Origin: Ensifer adhaerens
Lineage (GTDB): Bacteria > Pseudomonadota > Alphaproteobacteria > Rhizobiales > Rhizobiaceae
Assembly (NCBI RefSeq): GCF_001270265.1
Contig: NZ_LGAP01000022.1
Span: 46,813 to 110,812 of the forward strand
Reading direction: 5' to 3'
Length of the DNA stretch: 64,000 nt
Made by a program: the position numbers and the translations under genes
Notes under the pieces: model-generated
What the model was told of the DNA's origin: nothing
The model's input: only the letters and a program-made list of their open reading frames with translations
The model's database searches: none
In this document: positions 16,139 to 25,770 of the stretch, piece by piece
Numbering within the stretch: the first letter of the stretch is position 1
How the letters are laid out: every line of letters begins with the position of its first letter

Positions 16139-17676
16139 AGGGACTCCAGAAATGCGATGAGGTCACGGCGGTCGCGCGTGGAAAGACGGGCGAAGGCATC
16201 GCGGGCAGCCTGGCCTTCGCCGCCGTGCCATAGGATGGCTTCCGTCAAATTGCGGGCGCGCCCGTCATGAAGCAGATATGTGTGAGCGCTGACGGCTTTC
16301 GTCAGGCCGATGCCCCAGAGCGGCGGCGTGCGCCACTCGCTGCCGTTTGCGCTGCCCACGGCCTGGCCATCGGCAAGGCCCTCGCCCATGTCGTGCAACA
16401 GGAAATCGGAGTAGGGCCAGATCAACTGAAACGCCTGGGCCTTGCGGTTGGCATCTCGGCGGGTCACGAATTTTGGCGGATGGCAGGCCGTGCAGCCGAT
16501 GTCGTAGAACACCCGCTTGCCGCGCAGCGTCTTCGGAAAGCTCGCCTGGCGGCGGGCAGGGACGGCGAGGTTGGCGGGGTAGAAGGCCACGAGACCAAGC
16601 ACGGGATCCGGCGCCTCGACCGTACCAAGGCGCGCCTGCACGCCGGTGGGCATTGCAAGGCAGGCGGCCTGGGCCTGGGTACAGTCACCGTAGCTACGAT
16701 CGGCATCCGGCGTCGACAGGCCGATGTCGGCAGCGAAGGCATCCGCCGTCTGCTGTCGGACCGTCGGGTTTTGGGCCTTCCAGCCGAAGCGTCCGAGCAC
16801 GATGTTGCCGGTGCTGTGGTCGCGGACAAGGGCCGCGCGTCCGCTGATGCCATCGCCGTCGCGATCGTCGGGATCGGCGCCCGCCAGGATGTCGGCCTCG
16901 TGAATGGCTTCGATCAGCCCGAGACCGATCATCTGCGGTGCTACGCGAGGAGAGAGCGTCGTTGTCGGGTCGAGATCGCCATAACTAAGGTCGGTGACGG
17001 TGTAGGATGGCTTGCGCAGGAACACGAGTTCGCCATCGGCCAATGTCACCGGCAGCTCGGAGTAGGTCATCTTCATATGACCTTCCGCAGCAAGTCCTGG
17101 AACGGCGCTATCCTGCAACTGACCACCGTAGACAGGATCGGGAAAGTTCAGCAGATCGTAGTTGGCCAGCATCTCGCGCTCGCGATCATTGTGCGGCGCG
17201 CGCGCCAGACGGTAGAGCATCGATGTGGCGTCAGGCGAGCCTTCCGGCGGGCGGCCGCGCCCATCGCGCGGATGACAGCTTTCGCAGGCCCGGGCGTTGT
17301 AGAGCGGTCCCAATCCATCCGACGCCTGGGTCGAGGAGGGCGACGACACCCAGAGTTTCTCGAAGAGCGCATCGCCCAGCTTGAAGGCCTCCTCGTCCGG
17401 GAAGGCAAGATTGGCGGAAAACAGCGTGAAGCTGTCCTGGTCGACAGGGGCGATCGAGGTCCCGGCGCCGCCGGACATTGCCTCGTACCGCTCGGCTTTG
17501 GAAAAGTCGGCTGTCGGTCGGACGATGGTTTCAACGCGGCTGCGGTCGGATTCGGAAAGATCGTCGCGTGTCAGTGGCAGGTTGTAGGCGTCGTCAGACG
17601 CGGCAACAGCCGTTGCAAGCAGGCAGAGCAGCGCTGCGAGCTGTCGCGACAGGGATTGGACAGTCCGTGCGTTCAT
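16135..17676 (-). CDS. di-haem oxidoreductase (DUF1111) of the imelysin cluster
   Basis: A 513-residue periplasmic c-type cytochrome. It has a signal peptide (LAALLCLLATAVAA) and two CxxCH haem-attachment sites, CESCHPRDGRG near residue 135 and CTACHPPKF near 395. The C-terminal segment HDMGEGLADGQAVGSANGSEWRTPPLWGIG is conserved in these di-haem 'thiol oxidoreductase'-type proteins. Related to MauG/CCP-like folds, it could oxidise or reduce a metal bound by the neighbouring imelysins. It lies 48 nt after the first imelysin gene and overlaps the second by 4 nt, so these three form one operon. Confidence 0.9.
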   Translation of the reverse strand: MNARTVQSLSRQLAALLCLLATAVAASDDAYNLPLTRDDLSESDRSRVETIVRPTADFSKAERYEAMSGGAGTSIAPVDQDSFTLFSANLAFPDEEAFKLGDALFEKLWVSSPSSTQASDGLGPLYNARACESCHPRDGRGRPPEGSPDATSMLYRLARAPHNDREREMLANYDLLNFPDPVYGGQLQDSAVPGLAAEGHMKMTYSELPVTLADGELVFLRKPSYTVTDLSYGDLDPTTTLSPRVAPQMIGLGLIEAIHEADILAGADPDDRDGDGISGRAALVRDHSTGNIVLGRFGWKAQNPTVRQQTADAFAADIGLSTPDADRSYGDCTQAQAACLAMPTGVQARLGTVEAPDPVLGLVAFYPANLAVPARRQASFPKTLRGKRVFYDIGCTACHPPKFVTRRDANRKAQAFQLIWPYSDFLLHDMGEGLADGQAVGSANGSEWRTPPLWGIGLTKAVSAHTYLLHDGRARNLTEAILWHGGEGQAARDAFARLSTRDRRDLIAFLESL

Positions 17677-17724
17677 CGACCGAAGATCGGGCCGCGTTGT
17701 TGCGACGCGGCCCGCCTTTTCAAC

Positions 17725-19005
17725 TTATTGGAACACAGCGTTAGGATTATCTAAGCTGTCGGAACCTTCAAGCTCAATTGTTCCAAGATCGAGCGATGCG
17801 ATGACGCGTTGTACGGTTTTGGCCTGGGCAACGAGGCCGTCAATGGCGGCTTGAACCGTGGCATTGCCCTCGGCATTGCCTTCGCCGATCATCTGATCGT
17901 AGGCCTCGACGGTTTCGGCGCGCTTGGCCATGGCCTGCATCTTCTCGACCGTGGTGGCCAGATCCTTGGTCATTTCCTTGTCGAGTGCCGCGTCCCTGGC
18001 GGCAACGAGTTCGGAAAGCGAGGCGCCGGTCAGCTTGGTGCCGTCGACGCGGGTATATTCGCCGGTATAGGCCGACTGGATGCCGATGGCGTCGTGCAGG
18101 TGCGAGTTGTGGGTGTTGTCGGAGAAGCAATCGTGCTCTTCCTCCGGATCATGCAGCAGGATGCCGAGCTTCATGCGCTCGCCGGCCAGTTCGCCGTAGG
18201 AGAGCGACCCCATTCCGGTCAGGATGGCGGTGAGGCCAGCTTTCGGATCGGCTTCGACGGCCTTGGTCGCCGCGCCATCCGGCGTCCAATTGGCGACCAT
18301 TTCCTTCAGGTCCGAGACGAGCAGCGCGGAGGCGGCCTTCAGATAGGCCGCACGGCGGTCGCAATTGCCGCCGGTGCAGGCCTTGGTGTCGTAGTCCGTG
18401 TAGGGGCGGTTGCCGGCGCCAGCTTTGGTGCCGTTCAGGTCCTGACCCCAGAGCAGGAATTCGATGGCGTGATAGCCCGTGGCGACGTTCGCCTCGATGC
18501 CGCCAGCTTCCTGAAGCGTACCCGCCAGCAGTTCCGGCGTGATGTTGGTGGCGTCGACATCCTTGCCGTCGATCTTGATCGTCTTGCTGGCGATCACGTT
18601 GGCGGTGAAGAGGCCGTTTTCATCGCTCTCGCTGCCGTAGCTCGGATCGACATAGTCGATCAGGCCTTCGTCCAGCGGCCAGGCATTGACCTTGCCTTCC
18701 CACTCGTCAACGATGGCGTTGCCGAAGCGGTAGACTTCCGTTTCCTGATAGGGGTTGCGGGCCTTGAGCCACGCCTCGCGCGCCGCCTTCAGCGTTGCTT
18801 CGCTGGGGTTCGCGATCAGCGCATCGATCGCCTTGTCGAGCGCCTCTGCGGTGATCAGCGCATCTTCGAACTTGGCGTGCGCAACGACGGTGTAGTGCTT
18901 TACCACGGCGGCTGCATCGGTGGCCGCCTGGGCCGGCTGCAGGGCCAGCGTCGACGTTGCCGTCATGAGCGCCAGCGCCGCGGCGCGGATGAAATTCTTG
19001 GTCAT
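17725..19005 (-). CDS. imelysin-family periplasmic protein, IrpA-like
   Basis: A 426-residue imelysin with a Sec signal (RAAALALMTATSTLALQPAQA). The complete GxHxxE motif appears as GYHAIEFLLWGQD, and the ICMR/IrpA-type regions RFGNAIVDEWEGKVNAWPLDE and YGELAGERMKLG are present. The start is at MTKNFIRAA (19005), with AGGAGAGG upstream. It is the first gene of the cluster, so its promoter region (19006-19215) drives the operon; a TTTAGAA-N3-TTTCAAT sequence there resembles an Irr/ICE iron box. The proposed role is periplasmic iron binding, but the ligand has not been shown. Confidence 0.92.
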   Translation of the reverse strand: MTKNFIRAAALALMTATSTLALQPAQAATDAAAVVKHYTVVAHAKFEDALITAEALDKAIDALIANPSEATLKAAREAWLKARNPYQETEVYRFGNAIVDEWEGKVNAWPLDEGLIDYVDPSYGSESDENGLFTANVIASKTIKIDGKDVDATNITPELLAGTLQEAGGIEANVATGYHAIEFLLWGQDLNGTKAGAGNRPYTDYDTKACTGGNCDRRAAYLKAASALLVSDLKEMVANWTPDGAATKAVEADPKAGLTAILTGMGSLSYGELAGERMKLGILLHDPEEEHDCFSDNTHNSHLHDAIGIQSAYTGEYTRVDGTKLTGASLSELVAARDAALDKEMTKDLATTVEKMQAMAKRAETVEAYDQMIGEGNAEGNATVQAAIDGLVAQAKTVQRVIASLDLGTIELEGSDSLDNPNAVFQ

Positions 19006-19152
19006 GACCCTCTCCTGTTCTTCTCCCGGCGGGACCGGAACGGACACCGCGGGACGGCGTCATCGCTCGGCAACGGTCGTCGGAAATCCCCCGCCGACCC
19101 GCCGGAGCCGACTTGTCATGAACCAAAAGTAAACTGGTGTCAAAGTGTATAG

Positions 19153-19169
19153 TTTAGAACGTTTTCAAT
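19153..19169. promoter_or_regulatory. possible Irr (ICE)-type iron box
   Basis: TTTAGAA (19153-19159), three spacer bases and TTTCAAT (19163-19169) approximate the rhizobial Irr consensus TTTAGAA-N3-TTCTAAA. It lies about 150 bp upstream of the imelysin operon start codon and 47 bp before the end of the convergent-side methyltransferase gene. One half-site is good and the other is poor. Confidence 0.3.
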
Positions 19170-19215
19170 CTGATCTCGGCGGTTTGACGGTGTGCCGAAG
19201 CCGCCGGCGAGGCGT

Positions 19216-20505
19216 TCAGGCCTTGCGCTGCATCAGGCAGAAAAAGAAGCCGTCCGTCCCGGTCGAGGCAGGCGTCAGCGTCACCGTCTTCATGTCGGCA
19301 GACCACGGCTGCGGCTTGTCTGTGCCGAACAGCCCGGCCCAGATGTCGGCGGCCGACAGGATCTCGAATTCCGGATTGTCGTCGCAGAAGCCGTAGACCT
19401 GCGCTTCGTTTTCTTCGGGAAGGACCGAGCAGGTGACATAGATCAGATGCCCGCCCGGCCGCACGAACTGAGCGGCACTCGCCAGCGCTTCTTCCTGCTG
19501 GGAGATGCGCTCTTCAAGGTTCTTCTGGTTCAGCCGCCACTTGGTATCAGGGCGACGACGCCAGGTTCCGGTGCCGGTGCAGGGCGCATCGACGAGAACC
19601 CGGTCGAAGCGGCCGGCAAGCGGTGCCAGGCTGTCGGCGGCTTCGTGCACTTGGACATTGCGCGTTCCCGCACGCTTCAGCCGTTCGATGATCGGCGCCA
19701 GGCGTTTGCGGTCGGTGTCGTAGGCGTGCACCTGGCCCTTGTTGTTCATGGCTGCCGACATGGCGAGCGTCTTGCCGCCGCCGCCGGCGCAATAGTCGAG
19801 CACCTGCTCGCCTTCCTGCGGGAAGGCGAGGTCGGCGACGATCTGCGATCCCTCGTCCTGAACTTCGAACCAGCCTTTCTGGAAGGAGAGCTCGGCGGTG
19901 ACGTTCGGCAGACGCGAGGCGCCTTCGCCGGCCGGAATGCGGATGCCGTTGCGCGCGATCGTCGCCGGTTCGGCGCCGCTGCGCTCCAGTGCCTTCAGAA
20001 CCTTGGCGCGCGTTGCCTTGAGCGTGTTGGCACGCAGGTCGAGCGTGGGACGCCCGGCGAGTGCCTTGGCCTCGTCAAGCCAGTCCTCGGAGAAATTCTC
20101 CTCGAAGGATGCCTGGACCCACTCGGGAATGTCGCCCTGGATGTGGGGGGCGGCGTCCGCGAGCCGGCGAGTGGCGAACGCCTGGGCCATTTCGGCAGAC
20201 GGCAGCTCGGGGGCGAACTTGTCGCCATCGAGTTCGGCCGCCAGCGTCTCGGGCGAAAAGCCCCATTGGCGGTACATAACGGCGTGGCCGAGCGCGGTGG
20301 CGCTGTCGCTGTCCATCAGATAGGCGTGGGAGAGCTTCATGCGAAGCGCGTCATAGACGATGTTGCCGATCGCCGACCGATCGCCCGAACCGGCGAACCG
20401 ATGGGAAAGGCCCCAGTCCTTGAGTGCGTCGGCGACCGGGCGCTTCCGCTTCTCGATATCCTCAAGAACTTCGATGGCTCCTGCGAGCCTGCCGCCCAAT
20501 CGCAT
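19216..20505 (-). CDS. RsmB-type rRNA cytosine-C5 methyltransferase
   Basis: A 429-residue SAM-dependent RNA m5C methyltransferase of the NOL1/NOP2/Sun (RsmB) family. It has an N-terminal NusB-like helical domain, then the SAM site VLDYCAGGGGKTLAM, motif IV VLVDAPCTGTGTWRRRPD with one catalytic cysteine, and motif VI VTCSVLPEENE with the other. It methylates 16S rRNA C967 in E. coli; the alphaproteobacterial member may differ in position. The start MRLGGRLAG (20505) has AAGGAG upstream, whereas a 20547 ATG would prepend a basic stretch. Confidence 0.9.
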   Translation of the reverse strand: MRLGGRLAGAIEVLEDIEKRKRPVADALKDWGLSHRFAGSGDRSAIGNIVYDALRMKLSHAYLMDSDSATALGHAVMYRQWGFSPETLAAELDGDKFAPELPSAEMAQAFATRRLADAAPHIQGDIPEWVQASFEENFSEDWLDEAKALAGRPTLDLRANTLKATRAKVLKALERSGAEPATIARNGIRIPAGEGASRLPNVTAELSFQKGWFEVQDEGSQIVADLAFPQEGEQVLDYCAGGGGKTLAMSAAMNNKGQVHAYDTDRKRLAPIIERLKRAGTRNVQVHEAADSLAPLAGRFDRVLVDAPCTGTGTWRRRPDTKWRLNQKNLEERISQQEEALASAAQFVRPGGHLIYVTCSVLPEENEAQVYGFCDDNPEFEILSAADIWAGLFGTDKPQPWSADMKTVTLTPASTGTDGFFFCLMQRKA

Positions 20506-20656
20506 CTTCGATCTACTCCTTTTTCGCCGTGGTAGCGGCGATGGCATCGAAGAGCAAGACGCTGGCCAGGATTAATACCAACCAGCACTGATATTGATCT
20601 ATTGCGTGGGACCGTGTGCGGTCATCCGGCAAGGAGCATACCGTAGAGCGATGCCT

Positions 20657-20760
20657 TACAGCGCCGCGCGTCAAATCTGACGCGCAAAGGACGCTGTAAC
20701 GCTTTAACCTTGCTGCATAATTTTATCCTTAAATCGGATCCGATTTAAGGAATTATGCAG
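20657..20760. repeat. RIME1 element, forward orientation
   Basis: 104 bp: TACAGCGCCGCGCGTCAAAT-type first palindrome (20657-20700), a CGCTTTAACCT linker and then the second palindrome TGCATAATTTTATCC...GGATCC...GGAATTATGCAG. It is nearly identical to the copy at 32499-32602. Confidence 0.92.
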
Positions 20761-21017
20761 TAGCATCGGTCGAGGATTGCGACGCTGCCGGTGGCCGACA
20801 CACGGACCACCCGAAGGGCCGGGCGCTTTTGGCCTCCGGACGGCGTCGACAATCCTCACCGGACCGCTTGGGTCCGGTTGCGGTTCTCTCATTGCCGGAA
20901 ACCAAAATCGCTCCGGCGCAATAGGTCAATATCAGTGCAGGTTGGTATAAACGCGGGGAACGGTATTTCTCAAAGCAGAACCGCGCGGAACGGATGCCGG
21001 ACGGAAGTATTCTAGGA
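20761..21017. other. gene-free stretch between RIME1 and the RlpA-like gene
   Basis: No convincing gene. Several GC-rich inverted repeats are present (for example CCGGACCGCTTGGGTCCGG near 20858-20876), which on the minus strand follow the RlpA-like gene and could be 3' processing or terminator structures. A frame reading MREPQPDPS lies here on the minus strand but enters the RIME1 and is not supported. Confidence 0.4.
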
Positions 21018-21392
21018 TCAGGAATTGACGACGCGATAGCAAATGCTGGCGTGGCCGGAGCGGATCATGCCGATCTGCGAGGCGGCGGCCTTGGAAAGGT
21101 CGAGCACGCGGCCGCGGATGAACGGGCCGCGATCGTTGATGCGAACGACGACGCTCTTGCCGTTGCGCTTGTTGACCACCTGCACCCTGGTGCCGAATTT
21201 CAGACTGCGGTGGGCGGCGGTGAGGCGGGCGGCGTTCATGCGTTCGCCGGAAGCCGTCTTGGAGGTCAGCGCATACCAGGACGCGCCGCCGCAACCGGCG
21301 CCTGCTGCCTGGCTATCGGAAACGGAAACGAGGCCGATCCCGGCGGTGAACAGCGCTGCCGCAGCAACAGTCTTGATTTTCGCTGGCGTCAA
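21018..21392 (-). CDS. RlpA-like double-psi beta-barrel protein
   Basis: A 124-residue exported protein: a signal sequence ([23 protein letters not shown]) followed by a compact RlpA-like double-psi beta-barrel with [40 protein letters not shown] and [13 protein letters not shown]. These are the standard landmarks of the lytic-transglycosylase fold including the catalytic Asp. It lacks the C-terminal SPOR domain of full-length RlpA. No ATG fits; a TTG at 21392 preceded by GGGGG is the likely start. A cell-wall role is inferred from the domain. Confidence 0.85.
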   Translation of the reverse strand: MTPAKIKTVAAAALFTAGIGLVSVSDSQAAGAGCGGASWYALTSKTASGERMNAARLTAAHRSLKFGTRVQVVNKRNGKSVVVRINDRGPFIRGRVLDLSKAAASQIGMIRSGHASICYRVVNS

Positions 21393-21864
21393 ACTGGCGA
21401 CCCCCGGTTAGAGCCCCTTGGGCTGGAGCTCTTGGTTAATTCTGTCGAAGATCGCTAATTGGGGCGAAAAATGGCGAAAACGTGCTTCAACCATTTACGT
21501 TCTATTAGGAACTATTAAAAAAGGACGAAAATTAAAAATCGAAGATTGTTTGAAATAGTTTAAGCGCGACCAGGAAGTTCTTTGGAATCAGCGGTTGAAC
21601 GTCAACCGCGGCACGCACGCGAGCCGAGATATCGGCTTAACGAAAAAAATCATTAAAAATTTCGAATTGAACGAAATGTCCGGAATCCGGATGGTTCAAA
21701 ATACGATACTATCGCTGTGGTTGCATTCAATTCGCAGAGTATAGAATGAATATCTCAGGAAGGTCACAATTCAGCGGCCCGTGAGATCGCCATTACTAAC
21801 GATCATGCTATCGGGAATGTTCCATTGCGAACGGGAAATGTTGACCTGTTCATGCAGCAATTGT
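21393..21864. other. AT-rich intergenic region upstream of the RlpA-like gene
   Basis: 472 bp with clearly lower GC than its surroundings and no supported gene. Two hairpins stand close together, CGGTTGA-ACG-TCAACCG (21592-21608) and AGCCGA-GATA-TCGGCT (21622-21637), the latter followed by TAACGAAAAAAATC. It probably holds the RlpA promoter and could encode a small RNA. No direct evidence separates these options. Confidence 0.35.
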
Positions 21865-22740
21865 TCATTCGCCGCGCCAGCTGTCCGTTTGCCACAATTG
21901 CGCAAGCGAAACGCGATAGTCGGGATAGGCGAATTCGAAGCCGGTTTCCCGCATGCGGGCATTCGAGACGCGCTTGTTCTCGCCATAGAAGGAGCGAGCC
22001 ATCGGCGAAAGCTCGGCGGTTTCGAACGGCATCTCCGGTGGCGGCTCGACGCCCATCAATCGGGCGGCCTCGGCAACGATGTCCTGCGGCGGCGCCGGCT
22101 CGTTGTCGGTGATGTTGAAGATCCCGCCCTGAAGTCTTTCGGAGAGATAGGATGTGGCAGCGCCGATATCTTCCACACGAATGCGGTTGAACACCTGGCC
22201 CGGCTTGATCAGCCGGCGGGCGGTGCCGTTGGCAAGATTGCAGAAGGCATTGCGTCCGGGGCCGTAAATGCCGGAAAGCCGGAGAACGGCGACGGGAATG
22301 TCGTTCCGGGCGCCGAAGGCAAGCCAGGCGTCTTCCGCTTCGACCCGCTCCACCGAGCGTGCCGAGACCGGCTTGGACAACATGTCTTCCGTCACCCATT
22401 GGCCGCCATGGTCGCCATAGACCCCAACGGTCGAGAGATAGCCGACCCAGCGAAGGGCCGGGGCAAGCTCGGCGAGGTCAGCGCTACCGGGCCGAAACAT
22501 CGGGTCGCCATCGCGGCCGGGAGCGATCGACTGGATCAGATGGGTCGTCTGCCGCAAGGCGGTTGCCAGCTCGTTGGAAACCACGTCGCCGTCGAAGACA
22601 ATCGGGCGGATGCCCGCTTTTTCGAGCTTGGCGGCCTTGTCCGCGCTTCGGGTCGTGCCGCTGACGCTTTCGGCCTTGCCGGCCAGTGCGCGCGAGATCG
22701 CCATGCCGGAATAGCCGGCGCCAAGAACTAGGACATGCAT
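21865..22740 (-). CDS. NAD(P)-binding epimerase/reductase (YeeZ-like)
   Basis: A 291-residue atypical extended [22 protein letters not shown] is a Rossmann loop (GAGYSG), and [16 protein letters not shown] carries the Ser and Tyr region, but the canonical YxxxK is not obvious. [14 protein letters not shown] is the conserved family segment. It resembles YeeZ-type NAD(P)-dependent epimerases of unknown substrate. The chosen start (22740, with GGGAGTGAG upstream) overlaps the end of queG by 13 nt, indicating an operon queG-this gene. Confidence 0.85.
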   Translation of the reverse strand: MHVLVLGAGYSGMAISRALAGKAESVSGTTRSADKAAKLEKAGIRPIVFDGDVVSNELATALRQTTHLIQSIAPGRDGDPMFRPGSADLAELAPALRWVGYLSTVGVYGDHGGQWVTEDMLSKPVSARSVERVEAEDAWLAFGARNDIPVAVLRLSGIYGPGRNAFCNLANGTARRLIKPGQVFNRIRVEDIGAATSYLSERLQGGIFNITDNEPAPPQDIVAEAARLMGVEPPPEMPFETAELSPMARSFYGENKRVSNARMRETGFEFAYPDYRVSLAQLWQTDSWRGE

Positions 22741-23930
22741 CGGCTCACTCCCGCCATTTGCCATTCGGACAACACTTCCTCGTCGCTCTCCGCACCGCAT
22801 TGCCTCTGATAGGCAGCAAGCGCGTCATGCGAGATCAATCGCGACAAAGCCCACACCGCCATCGCCCTCACCACCGGCGAGGCATCGTTGGTCAGCGTCT
22901 TGCAGGCCGCCACCAAGCTCTCATCGCCGGAATTGCCCGCTGCGATCAAGACATTTCTGACGAAGCGGTCCCGCCCGATGCGCTTGACCGGCGAACCAGA
23001 GAAGAAAGTTCGGAAGGTCGGGTCGTCGAGGGTCAGCAGAAAGCCAAGGGACGGCGCCTTCAGGTCGTCACGCGCCTTCAGCTTCATCTCCGATGCCTCT
23101 TGCGCGAACTTGTTCCACGGGCAGGCGGCAAGACAGTCGTCGCAGCCATAGATGCGATTGCCGAACAGAGGACGCAGTGCCGGGTCGATCGGCCCCTTGT
23201 GTTCAATCGTCAGGTAGGAAATGCAGCGCCGCGCGTCGATGCGGTAGGGGGCCGGAAAGGCAGCGGTCGGACAGGCATCGACGCAGGCTCGGCAGGAGCC
23301 GCAATGGTCGCGCTCGGCGGTGTCGAAGGCAAGTTCCGCCGTGGTAAACAGGCTGCCGAGAAACAGCCACGAGCCGAACTCGCGGCTGACGAGATTGGTG
23401 TGTTTGCCCTGCCAGCCGATGCCGGCCTTCTCCGCGAGCGGCTTTTCCATCACCGGTGCCGTGTCGACGAACACCTTCACATCCTCGCCGGCGCGCGCTG
23501 CAAAGCGGGTCGCGACCTCTTTCAGGCGGCCCTTGATGATGTCGTGATAGTCGCGGTTCTGGGCATAGACGGAGATCGCGCCGCGGTCCGGCTGGTCGAG
23601 AATGCCGCGCGGGTCTTGCTCGGGGCCGTAGTTCATGCCGAACATGACGACCGAGCGTACATCGCTCCACAGTGTTCGCGGATCCGAGCGGCGCTCCGCC
23701 GTTTCGGCGAGCCATTCCATCGTGCCGTGAAAGCCTTCGTCGAGGAACTCCACCAGGCGCCCCGGCGCCTCCGGTATGGCATCGGGCCGGGTGATGCGAC
23801 AGACGTCGAAGCCCTTGTCGGCCGCCTCGGCCTTCAGGAATTCCGTCAGCTTCTGCCGCCGTCGCTCCTGGTTTTCAGCCTTGGCAGCACTGCCGGGCAC
23901 GGCACTATCCTCAGAAGTCGAGATCCGCAT
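22728..23930 (-). CDS. queG: epoxyqueuosine reductase
   Basis: A 400-residue cobalamin- and iron-sulfur-dependent reductase that performs the last step of queuosine synthesis on tRNA. The N-terminal DUF1730/B12-binding part contains [10 protein letters not shown] and [18 protein letters not shown], with the key aspartate. Two ferredoxin-type [4Fe-4S] clusters follow ([13 protein letters not shown] and [13 protein letters not shown]), then a HEAT-like C-terminal region. Full length. It overlaps the upstream GST-like gene by 20 nt and the downstream epimerase by 13 nt. Confidence 0.96.
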   Translation of the reverse strand: MRISTSEDSAVPGSAAKAENQERRRQKLTEFLKAEAADKGFDVCRITRPDAIPEAPGRLVEFLDEGFHGTMEWLAETAERRSDPRTLWSDVRSVVMFGMNYGPEQDPRGILDQPDRGAISVYAQNRDYHDIIKGRLKEVATRFAARAGEDVKVFVDTAPVMEKPLAEKAGIGWQGKHTNLVSREFGSWLFLGSLFTTAELAFDTAERDHCGSCRACVDACPTAAFPAPYRIDARRCISYLTIEHKGPIDPALRPLFGNRIYGCDDCLAACPWNKFAQEASEMKLKARDDLKAPSLGFLLTLDDPTFRTFFSGSPVKRIGRDRFVRNVLIAAGNSGDESLVAACKTLTNDASPVVRAMAVWALSRLISHDALAAYQRQCGAESDEEVLSEWQMAGVSRCMS

Positions 23931-24603
23931 AGTGCGGAACCGGGGTGACGCCGCGCACGCGCTCGGAGAGCAGTGGGCGGAAGGAGGGGCGGGACTTCAG
24001 TCGCTGGTACCATTCCTTGGCGGTCGGCGCATCCGACCAGTCGATTTCGCCAAGATAGTCGAGCACCGAGATCGTCGCGGCTGCCGCGAGGTCCGCATAG
24101 GAAATCCGGTCTCCGGCAAGCCAGGGACGCGATCCCGCAAGCCACGACAGGTATTTCATGTGCTGGCGGATATTGGCGCGCGAGGTGCGCAGTACCTTGC
24201 TGTCCGGTGCGCCGCCGCCCTGGTCGGGCGTCATCTGCAGTTTGTAAATACGCTCGCGCACCAGCGGTCGCGTCACGTCGGCTTCCATCTTGTGCAGGAA
24301 CCATTCGGCCAGCCGGCGGATTTCGGCACGCTGGAACGGATCCTCGGCCAGAAGCCGCCGATCTCGTTTCATGATGCCGTTCGTTTCGTCGAGATATTCC
24401 GAGATGATCGTGGCGCCACAGAGCGCCCTCATACTGTCGTCAACATAGACCGGTAGCGTGCCCGCCGGGTTCAGCGTCAGAAAGTCTCGCCGGTTTTCCC
24501 ACGGCTGTTCCTCGGTCAATTCCGTCTGGTAGCCGTATTCCGAAAGGATCAGGCGCACGAACCGCGAAGCGGAGGACATGGGGTGATGGTACAGTGTCGG
24601 CAT
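23911..24603 (-). CDS. GST-fold protein, probable FzlA orthologue
   Basis: A 230-residue GST-like protein ([45 protein letters not shown]) with a C-terminal tail ending [11 protein letters not shown]. The length, the histidine-rich N-terminus and the conserved acidic/aromatic tail resemble FzlA, the FtsZ-filament-binding GST homologue of Caulobacter that is widespread in alphaproteobacteria. Its place between uppP (peptidoglycan lipid carrier recycling) and queG fits the arrangement I recall for fzlA. If so, it acts in cell division rather than detoxification. The default alternative is an ordinary GST. Confidence 0.7.
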   Translation of the reverse strand: MPTLYHHPMSSASRFVRLILSEYGYQTELTEEQPWENRRDFLTLNPAGTLPVYVDDSMRALCGATIISEYLDETNGIMKRDRRLLAEDPFQRAEIRRLAEWFLHKMEADVTRPLVRERIYKLQMTPDQGGGAPDSKVLRTSRANIRQHMKYLSWLAGSRPWLAGDRISYADLAAAATISVLDYLGEIDWSDAPTAKEWYQRLKSRPSFRPLLSERVRGVTPVPHYADLDF

Positions 24604-24765
24604 CGATAATCTGGCTTCTTATGGTCTTTTTTCAGGGGACGTCAGCGTGGCGGCGCATGCGTCTGGCCACGGCTCATCAGAAAAAGCTATAGGAACTTGT
24701 GGTGGCAAACACAAGCGAATCAGCCTTTTCCTCCCACTCCAAAACTTGTCAGGAAAATTTTATAT

Positions 24766-25572
24766 ATGGCGGATCAATCGATCATCAGCGCGCTCGTCCT
24801 CGGCCTCATCGAGGGACTGACGGAGTTCATCCCCGTATCGTCGACGGCGCATGTTCTCCTCGCCGGGCATTTCCTCGGCTTCAGATCGCCGGGCAATACC
24901 TTTGCCGTTCTGATACAGCTCGGCGCCATCCTGGCGATCCTGCTCGTCTATTTCCAAAAGCTTCTGTCGATCGCGCTGGCGCTGCCGACGAGCGTCAAGG
25001 CCCGCCGTTTTGTCGTGGCGGTGCTGCTCGCCTTCCTCCCCGCCGCCGTCATCGGTGCCATCGCCCATGACTTCATCAAGACCGTGCTGTTCGAAACGCC
25101 GATGCTGATCTGCGTGGTGCTGATCATCGGCGGCTTCATCCTTCTGGCGATCGATCGCCTGCCGCTGACGCCGCGCTACACCGACGTCATGGACTATCCG
25201 CCGTCGCTGGCGCTGAAGATCGGCCTGTTCCAGTGCCTGGCGATGATTCCGGGCACGTCCCGCTCGGGCGCGACGATTGCCGGCGCTCTTTTGATGGGGA
25301 CGGACAAGCGGTCGGCGGCGGAATTCTCGTTCTTCCTCGCCATGCCGACGATGCTCGGCGCCTTCACGCTCGACCTCTACAAGAACCGTGATGCGCTGTC
25401 GTTCGACGATTTCACCGTGATCGCGGTGGGCTTTATCGCGGCGTTCGTCGCCGGCATCTTCGTCGTCCGCTCGCTGCTCGACTTTGTCTCGCGTCGCGGC
25501 TTCACGCCCTTCGCCATCTGGCGCATCGTTGTCGGCACCGCCGGCCTTGTCGGCCTCTGGATGCTTGGCTGA
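24766..25572 (+). CDS. uppP: undecaprenyl-diphosphate phosphatase
   Basis: A 268-residue integral membrane phosphatase (BacA/UppP family) that recycles the undecaprenyl-pyrophosphate carrier for cell-wall synthesis. Motifs: [21 protein letters not shown] (catalytic glutamates and SSTAH) near residues 12-32 and [12 protein letters not shown] in the second conserved loop. Seven to eight hydrophobic segments are visible. The start MADQSIIS (24766) has CAGGAAAA upstream; a 24697 in-frame ATG precedes it but carries no ribosome site. A RIME1 copy begins 10 bp after its stop. Confidence 0.95.
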   Translation: MADQSIISALVLGLIEGLTEFIPVSSTAHVLLAGHFLGFRSPGNTFAVLIQLGAILAILLVYFQKLLSIALALPTSVKARRFVVAVLLAFLPAAVIGAIAHDFIKTVLFETPMLICVVLIIGGFILLAIDRLPLTPRYTDVMDYPPSLALKIGLFQCLAMIPGTSRSGATIAGALLMGTDKRSAAEFSFFLAMPTMLGAFTLDLYKNRDALSFDDFTVIAVGFIAAFVAGIFVVRSLLDFVSRRGFTPFAIWRIVVGTAGLVGLWMLG

Positions 25573-25581
25573 GCACAGCCA

Positions 25582-25681
25582 CTGCATAATTCCTTAAATC
25601 GGATCCGATTCAAGGATGAAATTATGCGGCAAATTTAAAGCGTTACAGCGCCGCGCGTCGTATTTGACGCGCGGCGCTGTA
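25582..25681. repeat. RIME1 element, inverted orientation
   Basis: 100 bp: CTGCATAATTCC...GGATCC...ATTATGCGG palindrome, then the AAATTTAAAGCGTTACAGC linker, then the GCGCCGCGCGTC/GACGCGCGGCGC palindrome ending CTGTAG. It starts directly behind uppP. Confidence 0.9.
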
Positions 25682-25689
25682 GAAACAAA

Positions 25690-25721
25690 ACCGCGTGCGT
25701 TTCAGATGAAACGCACGCGGT
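25690..25721 (-). terminator. strong rho-independent terminator of the small-protein gene
   Basis: ACCGCGTGCGTTTC (25690-25703) pairs perfectly with GAAACGCACGCGGT (25708-25721) over a 4-nt loop. Read on the minus strand it is followed by TTTTGTTTC. It lies 50 bp after the stop of the 53-codon gene at 25771. Confidence 0.85.
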
Positions 25722-25770
25722 CCCTGGCCCCCGCCAAAAACTTGAAGTCTGTCGCCCGATGGACGCCGGC

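Noticed and set aside
20704..20892. 62-residue minus-strand frame near the RlpA-like gene
   Set aside because: Its C-terminal part is RIME1 sequence read as protein; similar RIME1-derived peptides recur at other copies.
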